Assembly (NCBI GenBank): GCA_943324055.2
Contig: CALPKD020000017.1
Span: 1-11,680 of the forward strand
DNA from: Chitinophaga pinensis
GTDB taxonomy: Bacteria; Bacteroidota; Bacteroidia; Chitinophagales; Chitinophagaceae
DNA: 11,680 nt
Direction: 5' to 3'
Shown: positions 1-7,543 of the stretch, in pieces
Numbering within the stretch: the first letter of the stretch is position 1
Layout of the letters: each line of letters starts with the position of its first letter
Made by a program: the position numbers and the translations under genes
The notes under the pieces: model-generated
The model's database searches: none
What the model saw: the letters and a program-made list of their open reading frames with translations, nothing else
Told to the model about the DNA's origin: nothing

Positions 1-24
1 TTAACTTATTAAAATCTAGTATAC

Positions 25-1572
25 ATGTCATTACCAGCAGAGCCGAGGCAGAAAATGGTCAACATCATGTACATCGTGTTGACAGCGCTTTTGGCATTAA
101 ATGTATCTAGCGAAATTTTGAACGCGTTTAAAACGATTGATCAAAGTTTAATGAATGCGAATGCAATCATTCAAAGAAAGAACACGGATATATATAAATC
201 GCTACAGAAAAAATTATCAGATCCTAAGACTGCCGAGAAAGCGGCTATTTGGGCACCAAAAGCGGACAAGGCGCATGGCTACGCAGATGCATTGTTCAAC
301 TATGTTGAATCACTGAAGCATGAATTAAAAGTGGAGTCTGGCTTGAAATTAAAGGATGGAAAAGAGGAGTTTAAAGAGGACGATTTAGATGCTACGTCAA
401 GATTGTTTTTAAATCCTAAAAATGGCATTGTAAAAGGGGAAGATTTATATAAAAGACTTCAACAATACAAAGCGGACCTAGGCGCAATTGATCCAGCTAT
501 TGCAAAGGAAGTAATTCCTAATTTGCCATTGGATTTAAATATCCCACCTACGAGTAGTATTGTTGGAAAAGGAGATTGGGGTTATGCCTATTTTCATATG
601 ACTCCAACTATTGCAGCAATCACCATTTTGACAAAATTTCAAAATGATATTCGAAATAGTGAAGCACAAGTAGTGGAGTACTGCCATAAAGAAATTGGCG
701 AAGTGGAATTAGTATATGATCAATTCAATGCATTCGCTGCTTCTAACTCTCAGTACTTAATGTCTGGAGAGGAGTTAGTAATTACTGCGGGTGTGGGTGC
801 TTTTAGTAGTGCAGCCAAACCAACTATATCTATCGATGGCAATGTCGTTCCAATTGGGGTGGATGGTTCTGCAACTTATAAAACAACTGCAGGGTCTCCG
901 GGTGAGAATGTAAAGCGTGTGAGGATTTCATTCTTAAAACCAAATGGTGAAACCGCTATAGTGGAGAAAGAAGTAAAATTCACAGTGGGTACTCCATCAG
1001 GGTTAGTGGTATCAACAGACAAGACAAGAGTATTTTATAAAGGTTTAGATAATCCATTAAGTATTACAGGTGGTGGTGGTGCTGAAAAAGTAAATGTTAC
1101 AGTGGAAGGAAATGGAGCAGGCGTCAAAAAAGCAGGTCCGGGACAATATATTGTTTCTTGTACTCAATTAGGTTCTGTAACAGTGAGTGTAAACGACGGT
1201 AAGCAATCTCAAAAAATAAATATTCCTGTAAAAAGAGTTCCAGATCCAATTGCGATCGTGGGAGGAAGCGCAGGTGGAAATATGGCTGCGACTGTTTTCC
1301 GTATTCAAAAAGGAGTCATTGCGGATTTAAGAGACTTTGTTTTTGAAGGGGTTAAATTCAACGTAGTTTCTTTCATTGTAATTGCAACTGGAAAAGGGTT
1401 TGATGAACCAGAATTTGCGGAAGTAACGGGTGCTGCTTTTACAGGTGGGGCACAATCATTAGTAAGAAGATGTCAGCCAGGAACTTCGGTTACGATTGGT
1501 GAAATTAAAGTGACAGAACCAGGCGGTGGCACTAGAAAATTAGACCAAACAATCACATTTATATTACAATAA
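25..1572 (+). CDS. gldM: GldM/PorM, type IX secretion and gliding motor subunit
   Basis: Inner-membrane protein of the type IX secretion/gliding motor. In this family GldM pairs with GldL: one transmembrane helix per GldM sits in the GldL bundle, and a long periplasmic shaft of four domains reaches toward the GldK/GldN outer ring. The 515-residue length fits the family. Seen here: a short cytoplasmic N-terminus with PRQKM at residues 7-11, one hydrophobic helix at about 12-29 ending in SSE, a helical region to about 225, then beta-rich Gly/Val repeats to the end. Arg8 in PRQKM aligns with the Flavobacterium GldM arginine reported to salt-bridge with GldL. The ATG at 25 puts this motif at the N-terminus as in homologues. 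No Shine-Dalgarno is visible in the 24 upstream bases, which may hold the end of gldL (an in-frame TAA at 10-12 is possible but not provable). The stop is one base before gldN. Confidence 0.95.
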   Translation: MSLPAEPRQKMVNIMYIVLTALLALNVSSEILNAFKTIDQSLMNANAIIQRKNTDIYKSLQKKLSDPKTAEKAAIWAPKADKAHGYADALFNYVESLKHELKVESGLKLKDGKEEFKEDDLDATSRLFLNPKNGIVKGEDLYKRLQQYKADLGAIDPAIAKEVIPNLPLDLNIPPTSSIVGKGDWGYAYFHMTPTIAAITILTKFQNDIRNSEAQVVEYCHKEIGEVELVYDQFNAFAASNSQYLMSGEELVITAGVGAFSSAAKPTISIDGNVVPIGVDGSATYKTTAGSPGENVKRVRISFLKPNGETAIVEKEVKFTVGTPSGLVVSTDKTRVFYKGLDNPLSITGGGGAEKVNVTVEGNGAGVKKAGPGQYIVSCTQLGSVTVSVNDGKQSQKINIPVKRVPDPIAIVGGSAGGNMAATVFRIQKGVIADLRDFVFEGVKFNVVSFIVIATGKGFDEPEFAEVTGAAFTGGAQSLVRRCQPGTSVTIGEIKVTEPGGGTRKLDQTITFILQ

Positions 1573-1573
1573 A

Positions 1574-2635
1574 ATGAAAAATTTTCAATTAGTAAGTGCT
1601 TTTGTTTTTTGCGGGTTACTTGTTGTAATGACAAGCAATGCACAATTTACATATGGAGCTAAGAAAAAAACAGCTGCAGCGGTTCAGACGGATACGGTAG
1701 TAAAGCAAAAAACAGCTCCTGTAAATGTAACGCCCAATGCTCCTACTCAAGTGGTAGATCCAAATGCGAAGCCGACCAAATCAATTGATACTACGGTGAT
1801 AGGAGGATATAATTCAAAAGCTAAAAAGAGTTTAAGAAGCAATTATGCTTTTTTCTCAGAAACCAATACGCGCAAAATGGTACAGGAAAGAGTGCCACTT
1901 CCTTATGAGAAATTAAGAGAAGAGGATGCTTTATTTAGTGAGTTCGTTTGGGAAGAAATTGACGGAAGAGAAAAAATAAACCGACCATTTGTATACCAAG
2001 CGTATGATGACAATGGGGACCAACGTTTATTTGCAATTTTACTTCGTGCCATTGAAAAGGATGGGGTGGTTCCGTTTTCGGCAGAAGGAGGAGACGATCG
2101 TTTCACTACACCTATTAGTTTAGAGGAAGTCAATTCTATGTTGAAGGGAAGCCTAGATACACAATTGGTGCAAAACGTTGACAACCCTAATATTTTTGAT
2201 ACTACGATTATCTACAACACAAAATTGGCACCTAATCCGGATTCTATTTATACTTACCGATTAAAAGAACAATACGTATTCGATAATAAGACCAGCAGAA
2301 TGTACTGCAGAATTATTGGGATTGCGCCTATTGCAAGTATCATGATTAATAATAAGCCAGTAAAGAGAACGCTATTCTGGATGTACTATCCTGAGTTACG
2401 TGCGAGCTTAGCTAAGAATGAGGTATACAATCCAAGAAATATTTCAAGCCGAATTACTTGGGAGGAACTATTTGAGAGTAGATATTTTAACGGATACATT
2501 GTAAAATCTACTTTAGATAACTACAATGACAAAATGCTAAACGCACTTTATAAGGATCCAACGAAGCGTTTAATAGAAGGTGATAAAATCAGACAAAAGA
2601 TATTTGATTACGAGCAGGACAGATGGGTGTATTAA
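1574..2635 (+). CDS. gldN: GldN/PorN, type IX secretion periplasmic ring protein
   Basis: Periplasmic component of the type IX secretion system; in the family it binds the lipoprotein GldK/PorK to form the large ring under the outer membrane and contacts the GldM shaft. The 353-residue product starts with a signal peptide: MKN, a hydrophobic core at about 6-20, and likely cleavage after SNA at residue 23, leaving Gln24. Residues 24 to about 80 are a Lys/Thr/Pro/Val-rich low-complexity linker. The conserved GldN domain follows from about 105, with LREEDALF, VWEEIDGREKINRPF and, further on, LFWMYYPELR. Only one base separates it from gldM, implying cotranscription and probable translational coupling. 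It is the last gene before a strong terminator, so no gldO duplicate follows here. Confidence 0.94.
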   Translation: MKNFQLVSAFVFCGLLVVMTSNAQFTYGAKKKTAAAVQTDTVVKQKTAPVNVTPNAPTQVVDPNAKPTKSIDTTVIGGYNSKAKKSLRSNYAFFSETNTRKMVQERVPLPYEKLREEDALFSEFVWEEIDGREKINRPFVYQAYDDNGDQRLFAILLRAIEKDGVVPFSAEGGDDRFTTPISLEEVNSMLKGSLDTQLVQNVDNPNIFDTTIIYNTKLAPNPDSIYTYRLKEQYVFDNKTSRMYCRIIGIAPIASIMINNKPVKRTLFWMYYPELRASLAKNEVYNPRNISSRITWEELFESRYFNGYIVKSTLDNYNDKMLNALYKDPTKRLIEGDKIRQKIFDYEQDRWVY

Positions 2636-2661
2636 TCCATTTAATATTGCGAAGTAGTTAT

Positions 2662-2704
2662 AAAAAAGAGTCCCGTTCCGATTTGTCGGGCGGGACTCTT
2701 TTTT
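2662..2704. terminator. bidirectional intrinsic terminator between gldN and uvrC
   Basis: A perfect 14-bp inverted repeat: 2662-2675 (AAAAAAGAGTCCCG) pairs with 2691-2704 (CGGGACTCTTTTTT). The 15-base loop can form a nested 4-bp stem (CCGA 2678-2681 with TCGG 2686-2689). The GC-rich core flanked by A and T tracts gives a U-run on either strand, so it can stop gldN transcripts reading right and uvrC transcripts reading left. It sits 26 bp after the gldN stop and 12 bp past the uvrC stop at 2717. Confidence 0.93.
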
Positions 2705-2716
2705 ATGTGCCCATTA

Positions 2717-4513
2717 TTATGCTTTAAAATGGTCAATAATAATTTTGGCTTTTTGTGCACCAATTACCTCGGATAGTAAATCAAAATTGGCTTCTTTAAT
2801 TTTTTGTACCGATTTGAAATATAGCAAAAGCATGTCTTTTGTTTTGGGGCCAATTCCGGCAATGTCATCTAAACTAGTTTCTAATGCACCTTTGGAACGC
2901 TTACTTCGGTGAAACTGTATTCCAAATCGGTGTACCTCGTCTCTGATATTACGTAATAGTTTATGTGGCTCGTTGTTCCAGTTGAGTAATATGGATTGTT
3001 TGTCTCCAGGGAAAAAGAGTTCTTCAATATTTTTTGCCAATCCTACGGTTGTAACTTTGTCTTGTATACCTAATTCAGTCAATGCCTCTAACGCGGAGCT
3101 TAGCTGCCCTTTACCGCCATCAATGATGATCAGTTGAGGAAGTGGCTGTTTTTTTTCTAGCACCGACCTGTAACGCCTGTAGACCGATTCTTTCATGCTT
3201 GCAAAGTCATTAATACCTACGACCGTCTTGATATTAAACTTTCGATAGTCCGACTTGCTTGGCACGCCGTTTTTAAAGCAGACCATCGCTGATACAGGAT
3301 AGGCTCCTTGAAAATTTGAGTTATCAAAGCACTCGATATGTGTGGGAACTGCAGGTAAGTGTAAAAGGGTCTTTAATTCACTTAATACTTGATTTGGAGA
3401 GACTGCATCTACTTTGACTAATTGTTGTTTATGCTTTGTTTCCCTTAAGGCATAGTCGGCATTTTTTTGTGATAAGGCTAATAGTTGAGCTTTATCTCCC
3501 TGCATTGGTAAGGTGTATTTTACATCGGGATCTTTTTCTTCAATATCGAAAGGAACAATAATTTCCTTTGCATTGGAAGCTAAGTTGCTTCTAAAATAAT
3601 GAATGGCAAATGCCAATATGGTTTCTTTTCCTTCCTCGAGTGGAACACTCAATGGTAAAATATGCGTTTGTATAATTCTGCCTTCTTTAACCATAATGTA
3701 ACTTACATATGCCTGGTCGCCGTCATGCGCGATGCTAAATACATCCATCGCATGTTGATGTTTTGTATAAACAACAGATTTTGTTTGATAGGTTTCAAGT
3801 TCCTCGATTTTCTTTTTCGTCACAGCTGCTTTTTCAAATTCAAGTGCACTTGCTTCCTCTTGCATTTTTTTACTTAACTCTTGTATAACGGGCTTGATAT
3901 TGCCTTTTAGCAATAGTTGCACTTGTTGTATGGATGCATCGTATGCCCCTTCGGTTTGAAAACCTTGACAAGGTCCAAGGCAATTCCCTAAGTGATATTC
4001 TAAGCATACTTTAAATTTACCTTGTTCAATATTTTTCTTGGTAAGTGGAAGGGTGCAGGTCCTTAATGGAATGGTTTGTTTAATATGGTTGATTAATTCA
4101 CGCACTGCCAATACATGGGTGAATGGGCCTATATAGGTGGAACCATCTTTTATTTTTCGCCTAGTTAAAAATACGCGCGGGAAAGCCTCTTTTTTTATAA
4201 CAATATATGGGTAGGTTTTGTCATCCTTTAAATTGATATTGTATTTAGGCTGATAATTTTTAATCAACTCATTTTCAAGGATAAAAGCATCATGTTCTGA
4301 ATCCACCAAAGTGTATTGAATGTCTTTTATTCGTTGAACTAACTCGATGGTTTTTTGCGTGTGCTGGGTTGAGAAAAAGTAGGAGCTTACTCTTTTGCGA
4401 AGATTCTTAGCCTTACCTACATACAATAAGGTACCAGTTTCATCAAAATATTGATAAATTCCAGGGTCCTGGGGTATACTTGGCTGTATTTTCTTAAAAA
4501 CGTCTTTTTCCAT
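2717..4513 (-). CDS. uvrC: excinuclease ABC subunit UvrC
   Basis: Dual-incision nuclease of nucleotide excision repair, acting in the cytoplasm with UvrB after UvrA damage loading. At 598 residues it is full length. Domains in order: GIY-YIG nuclease for the 3' cut (GIY 18-20, YVG 31-33, R40); a cysteine cluster C153, C170, C178, C182 matching the reported 4Fe-4S site; a UvrB-binding UVR helix pair at about 205-240; an RNase H-like domain for the 5' cut, with D397 in FDNSN, D465 in IIIDGG and H528 in DEVHRF; and a C-terminal helix-hairpin-helix DNA-binding region from about 546 (LDDIAGIGPKT). The gap between the first two cysteines is 16 residues, longer than the 11 in E. coli, so this loop has an insertion. 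The start at 4513 places GIY at the expected position. It diverges from the DUF2721 gene across 44 bp. Confidence 0.97.
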   Translation of the reverse strand: MEKDVFKKIQPSIPQDPGIYQYFDETGTLLYVGKAKNLRKRVSSYFFSTQHTQKTIELVQRIKDIQYTLVDSEHDAFILENELIKNYQPKYNINLKDDKTYPYIVIKKEAFPRVFLTRRKIKDGSTYIGPFTHVLAVRELINHIKQTIPLRTCTLPLTKKNIEQGKFKVCLEYHLGNCLGPCQGFQTEGAYDASIQQVQLLLKGNIKPVIQELSKKMQEEASALEFEKAAVTKKKIEELETYQTKSVVYTKHQHAMDVFSIAHDGDQAYVSYIMVKEGRIIQTHILPLSVPLEEGKETILAFAIHYFRSNLASNAKEIIVPFDIEEKDPDVKYTLPMQGDKAQLLALSQKNADYALRETKHKQQLVKVDAVSPNQVLSELKTLLHLPAVPTHIECFDNSNFQGAYPVSAMVCFKNGVPSKSDYRKFNIKTVVGINDFASMKESVYRRYRSVLEKKQPLPQLIIIDGGKGQLSSALEALTELGIQDKVTTVGLAKNIEELFFPGDKQSILLNWNNEPHKLLRNIRDEVHRFGIQFHRSKRSKGALETSLDDIAGIGPKTKDMLLLYFKSVQKIKEANFDLLSEVIGAQKAKIIIDHFKA

Positions 4514-4532
4514 GAGATAGGGAGCGAAAGCA

Positions 4533-4540
4533 CAAAAATA
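4533..4540 (-). promoter_or_regulatory. predicted -7 promoter element for uvrC
   Basis: On the minus strand this reads TATTTTTG, an exact match to TAnnTTTG. Transcription would start about 4-7 bases further on, near 4526-4529, giving uvrC a leader of roughly 13-16 bases. No TTG -33 element lies 19-21 bp upstream (the nearest TTG is about 31 bp away), so the call rests on the -7 match and its position. Confidence 0.55.
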
Positions 4541-4545
4541 CTTTA

Positions 4546-4553
4546 TATTTTTG
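4546..4553 (+). promoter_or_regulatory. predicted -7 promoter element for the DUF2721 gene
   Basis: TATTTTTG matches TAnnTTTG exactly and ends four bases before the ATG at 4558. With usual spacing, transcription would begin at or within a few bases of the start codon, so the mRNA may be leaderless. No TTG is present at the -33 position (the sequence there is GGAGCGAAAG-like), which lowers confidence. Confidence 0.5.
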
Positions 4554-4557
4554 TGTC

Positions 4558-5001
4558 ATGGAATTATCTGTCAATGTACCTGCACTTCTTTTTCCGGCTA
4601 TCAGCTTAATTATGCTAGCCTACACCAATCGTTTCTTGGCATTATCTAGTCGTGTGCGCATTTTGCATGACAAATACCAGCTAGAGGAACAAAGACATAT
4701 CCTATTCGGGCAAATCAAGAATCTGAAATATAGAATCAAATTAATACAGAACATGCAAACCTATGGCGTTGCTACTTTATTACTCTCTATTCTTTCCATG
4801 TTCTTTATATTCATTAATTATCAGATTATTGCACAAGTGATATTTGCTACAAGCTTGATTACTTTTTCAGTTTCTATATTTCTTTCTTTCATTGAAATTC
4901 GATTAAGCACCCGCGCTATTGAATTAGAACTTAGCGACATGGAAGGGTTAGAAGATCCATCTGTAATGGAGTACTTACGAAAAAAGTTTGATCGCGACTA
5001 G
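4558..5001 (+). CDS. DUF2721 family small membrane protein
   Basis: A 147-residue integral membrane protein of unknown function. The N-terminus (SVNVPALLFPAIS followed by LAYTNRFLALSSRVR) is typical of the DUF2721 family. Three hydrophobic segments are visible at about 6-28, 68-88 and 92-114. Between the first two lies a charged, probably coiled stretch (about 32-66, with LHDKYQLEEQRH and KNLKYRIK), and the tail from 115 is acidic (ELELSDMEGLEDPS). There are no catalytic motifs. The ATG at 4558 matches the family N-terminus, and no ribosome-binding site precedes it. It is a single-gene unit facing right, between divergent uvrC and the convergent ABC transporter. Its link to UvrC is likely only the shared promoter region. 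Confidence 0.85.
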   Translation: MELSVNVPALLFPAISLIMLAYTNRFLALSSRVRILHDKYQLEEQRHILFGQIKNLKYRIKLIQNMQTYGVATLLLSILSMFFIFINYQIIAQVIFATSLITFSVSIFLSFIEIRLSTRAIELELSDMEGLEDPSVMEYLRKKFDRD

Positions 5002-5022
5002 TTATAGGTCGAAATCAAACTT
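4984..5022. terminator. hairpin terminator overlapping the DUF2721 stop codon
   Basis: AAGTTTGAT (4984-4992) pairs with ATCAAACTT (5014-5022). Past a 2x2 internal loop, CGAC (4995-4998) pairs with GTCG (5008-5011), leaving a loop around the stop codon at 4999-5001. On the minus strand the hairpin runs into six T (complement of A 4980-4985, the last two within the stem), as expected for an intrinsic terminator of the ABC transporter gene ending at 5054. On the plus strand there is no clean U-run, so termination of the DUF2721 transcript here would be weaker. Confidence 0.65.
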
Positions 5023-5053
5023 CATTCAGTTATTTAGCGGACAGATTTTGTCC

Positions 5054-6823
5054 TTAGTTTTGTTCTCTACGCTCTCCAATTTGCTGTCTCCACATGGCAT
5101 AGTACAATCCCTTTTCTTCTAATAATGATTGGTGTGTGCCCGATTCAATCACTTTCCCTTTCTCCAATACGTATATTCTGTTCGCATGAATAATGGTACT
5201 TAATCGGTGTGCAATCATGATGGTGATTTGCTCTCTTTCGGCTGATAATTCTCTAATGGTATCCGTGATGGATTCTTCTGTTAAACTATCAAGTGAGGAA
5301 GTGGCTTCGTCAAAAATAAGTAAATGCGGGTGTCTTAATAATGCCCTAGCAATGGATAATCTCTGTTTCTCACCGCCGCTCAACTTTAATCCACCTTCTC
5401 CAATTAGGGTTACTAAGCCGTTTCCCCCCTTATCTAAAATATTACTACAACTTGCTTTTTTAAGCGCAATTAACATTTCTTCCTCGGATGCATTGGGTGC
5501 AACAAATGCAAGGTTCTCTCTGATGGTGCCAGCAAACAATTGGGTGTCTTGCGTTACGAAACTAATTTGGTTTCTTAACTCACCCATGTTGATATCGTCC
5601 GTGTTTACACCGTTCACTAAAATTTGACCTTCCTGCGCTTCATACAAGCCTACTAATAATTTTACTAAAGTGCTTTTGCCTGCGCCTGATGGGCCCACAA
5701 AAGCAATGGTCTCGCCTCTTTCTGCCTCAAAGCTAATATTGTCAATCGCCTTAAAGTTGGCAGTTTGGTGTTGAAATCCAACATGATTAAAAGATAAACG
5801 CTCTATCACGCCTACTGCTATTGGGTTAGCGGGTGTTTGCTCTAGAGGCTTCTTCATTAAATTGTCGAAGTTCATCAAGGACGCTTCCGTTTCTCTATAA
5901 CTTAAAATAATACTTCCAATTTCTTGCAATGGCCCAAAAATAAAAAAGCTATAAAATTGCAAGGAAATAAGTTGCCCAACAGTTAGGATTTCTTTAAATA
6001 TTAACCACATTAACGTAAACGTAATTACTTGTCGCAAAAAGTTTACCATCGTTCCTTGGATAAAACTGAGGGAACGTATGTTTTTTACTTTGCGCAATTC
6101 AAGTGCTAATATTTTATAGGTATTATTATTCAACCTATCAATTTCTTGATTGGTTAAGCCCAAGCTTTTTACTAATTCAATATTGCGCAAGCTTTCGGTA
6201 GTGGTACCAGCTAGGGTAGTTGTTTCCTTAACAATGTTTTTTTGAATAGATTTTATCCTTTTGCTCAGTAAGTTTGTTACATAGGCAATCATGCTTGCAC
6301 CAAAAATGTAAATTGGCATGATTGACCAATGCAGTTTTGTTGCGTAAATTGAGATAAATACAATACTCACCACGATACCAAAAACTACATTAATTACATA
6401 ACTAATGAACTTTTCGCAATCCGCTCTAGCCTTAGTTAAAATGGATAAGGTCTCACCGCTTCTTTGGTCCTCAAAGGCTTGAAAGGGTAGTTGCATAGAG
6501 TGTCTTAATCCATCAGTGAATAAGGCGGCCCCAAATTTTTGAATAATTACATTGACTGTATAATCCTGAAAAGCTTTGGCAATTCGGCTTACCATGGCAG
6601 TACCTACTAGTAATAAAAGTATATTTCCAATTCCTTTTAAAAAGTCGGATTGATTTCTTGTATGTCCCAAAGCATCCGTAAAAGGATTTTTTGCAAATTC
6701 GTCAATTAGCCTTCCAAATAACATGGGATCAAACATCGAAAATGTCTGATTAATCGCTGCTAAAATAAAAGCAATAATAACGAGGCTCCTAAAGGGTTTA
6801 ATGTATTTAAAAAGAATCTGCAT
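5054..6823 (-). CDS. MsbA-like ABC exporter, fused membrane and ATPase domains
   Basis: A half-size ABC exporter (589 residues) expected to work as an inner-membrane homodimer; substrate unknown (lipid, peptide or drug are all possible). The membrane domain covers about residues 1-310, with likely helices near 13-31, 65-85, 140-160, 165-187, 255-277 and 283-305. The nucleotide-binding domain runs from about 340: Walker A GPSGAGKST 377-385, Q-loop Q425, signature LSGGE 481-485, Walker B LLIFDE 501-506 with catalytic E506, D-loop SLD, and H-loop H539. All ATPase residues are present, so it should be active. The ATG at 6823 starts just ahead of the first elbow helix. It lies 63 bp after engB on the same strand, with no obvious promoter in the gap, so readthrough from upstream is plausible. 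It resembles MsbA but the symbol is not assigned, because several paralogues share this architecture. Confidence 0.93.
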   Translation of the reverse strand: MQILFKYIKPFRSLVIIAFILAAINQTFSMFDPMLFGRLIDEFAKNPFTDALGHTRNQSDFLKGIGNILLLLVGTAMVSRIAKAFQDYTVNVIIQKFGAALFTDGLRHSMQLPFQAFEDQRSGETLSILTKARADCEKFISYVINVVFGIVVSIVFISIYATKLHWSIMPIYIFGASMIAYVTNLLSKRIKSIQKNIVKETTTLAGTTTESLRNIELVKSLGLTNQEIDRLNNNTYKILALELRKVKNIRSLSFIQGTMVNFLRQVITFTLMWLIFKEILTVGQLISLQFYSFFIFGPLQEIGSIILSYRETEASLMNFDNLMKKPLEQTPANPIAVGVIERLSFNHVGFQHQTANFKAIDNISFEAERGETIAFVGPSGAGKSTLVKLLVGLYEAQEGQILVNGVNTDDINMGELRNQISFVTQDTQLFAGTIRENLAFVAPNASEEEMLIALKKASCSNILDKGGNGLVTLIGEGGLKLSGGEKQRLSIARALLRHPHLLIFDEATSSLDSLTEESITDTIRELSAEREQITIMIAHRLSTIIHANRIYVLEKGKVIESGTHQSLLEEKGLYYAMWRQQIGERREQN

Positions 6824-6886
6824 AATAATTTATTATTGGGGTATATCAGTTTTTAATTGAAAGGATTGTGTGAAATCAAAGAAGTA

Positions 6887-7531
6887 TTATTCTTCCTTTG
6901 AGGCTTCCTCGAATAGTTTGTTGTATCTGCTAATGCATTCAACAACTTCATCTACGCCTGATTTTTTTTCGGCACTTGTTACGAATCCTTCTGGTAAAAA
7001 CGGGAGCTTTGTTTTAAGGATATCAAACATCTCCTGCACATTCCTAGCAACAACCCCAGGCTTTTCTTTATCGGCCTTTGTGAAAATGAGGGTATAGGGA
7101 ATTTCCCATTGATACATTTGTTCAATGAACTCTAGATCAATTTTTTGTGGTTTATGACGACTATCAATTAACACAAAAACTCTATTTAGGTTTGGTCTTT
7201 TGCGCAGGTAATTTTCAATCATCTGTTCCCAACGTCTACGGCTGCTTTGTGATACTTTTGCAAAACCATATCCAGGTAAATCTACTATATACCACTTGGC
7301 TTGTTTGCCTTTGACAATATTATTGCTTGTGATTTCAAAGTGATTAATCAACTGCGTTTTTCCTGGTGTTCCAGAAGTTTTCGCAAGGTTATTTTGTTTG
7401 CACAGTGCGTTAATGATGGAAGATTTTCCAACATTACTACGACCTATAAATGCGTATTCAGGTGCTTGCAATGAAGGACACTGCTCAAAGCTTGGGCTTG
7501 AGATTAGATAAGTTGCTTTTACAATTTTCAT
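6887..7531 (-). CDS. engB: ribosome biogenesis GTPase EngB/YsxC/YihA
   Basis: Cytoplasmic GTPase needed for late assembly of the 50S ribosomal subunit. The 214-residue protein carries the complete TrmE-Era-EngA-EngB-Septin set of motifs: G1 GRSNVGKS 30-37, G2 in SGTPGKT 53-59 (T55), G3 DLPGYG 84-89, G4 TKAD 151-154 and G5 SAEK 186-189. The DLPGYGFA and EQMIENYL segments are specific to EngB. The acidic tail ends at SKEE. It begins 12 bp after the stop of the haem-binding gene. The bases AGGGA overlapping that stop could be a weak Shine-Dalgarno, so the two are probably cotranscribed. Confidence 0.96.
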   Translation of the reverse strand: MKIVKATYLISSPSFEQCPSLQAPEYAFIGRSNVGKSSIINALCKQNNLAKTSGTPGKTQLINHFEITSNNIVKGKQAKWYIVDLPGYGFAKVSQSSRRRWEQMIENYLRKRPNLNRVFVLIDSRHKPQKIDLEFIEQMYQWEIPYTLIFTKADKEKPGVVARNVQEMFDILKTKLPFLPEGFVTSAEKKSGVDEVVECISRYNKLFEEASKEE

Positions 7532-7543
7532 ATTGATCCGTCC

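Larger units (their letters stand above)
4531..4555. repeat. perfect 10-bp inverted repeat in a divergent promoter
   Basis: CACAAAAATA (4531-4540) and TATTTTTGTG (4546-4555) are exact reverse complements separated by the 5-bp spacer CTTTA. Each arm contains a full match to the Bacteroidota -7 element on the outward-reading strand. It could be simply a symmetric double promoter or could also serve as a dimeric repressor site; the sequence cannot decide. It lies mostly upstream of both predicted transcription starts, so an RNA hairpin role is unlikely. Confidence 0.8.

Noticed and set aside
1903..2184. A 93-codon minus-strand open frame
   Set aside because: It is opposite the conserved GldN domain and looks like a shadow of that gene.
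5193..5627. A 144-codon open frame on the plus strand
   Set aside because: It lies entirely opposite the nucleotide-binding domain of the ABC exporter, where all catalytic motifs read correctly on the minus strand; its translation shows no recognisable domain.
6824..6837. Palindrome AATAAT-TT-ATTATT just upstream of the ABC exporter start
   Set aside because: Purely A/T, short, and expected by chance in a low-GC spacer; no promoter consensus nearby.
6962..6969. A8 run in the coding strand of engB as a possible slippage site
   Set aside because: It falls near the C-terminus within the G5 motif, shifted frames run several codons before a stop, and no shorter EngB form is known; it probably reflects AAA codon preference for lysine.
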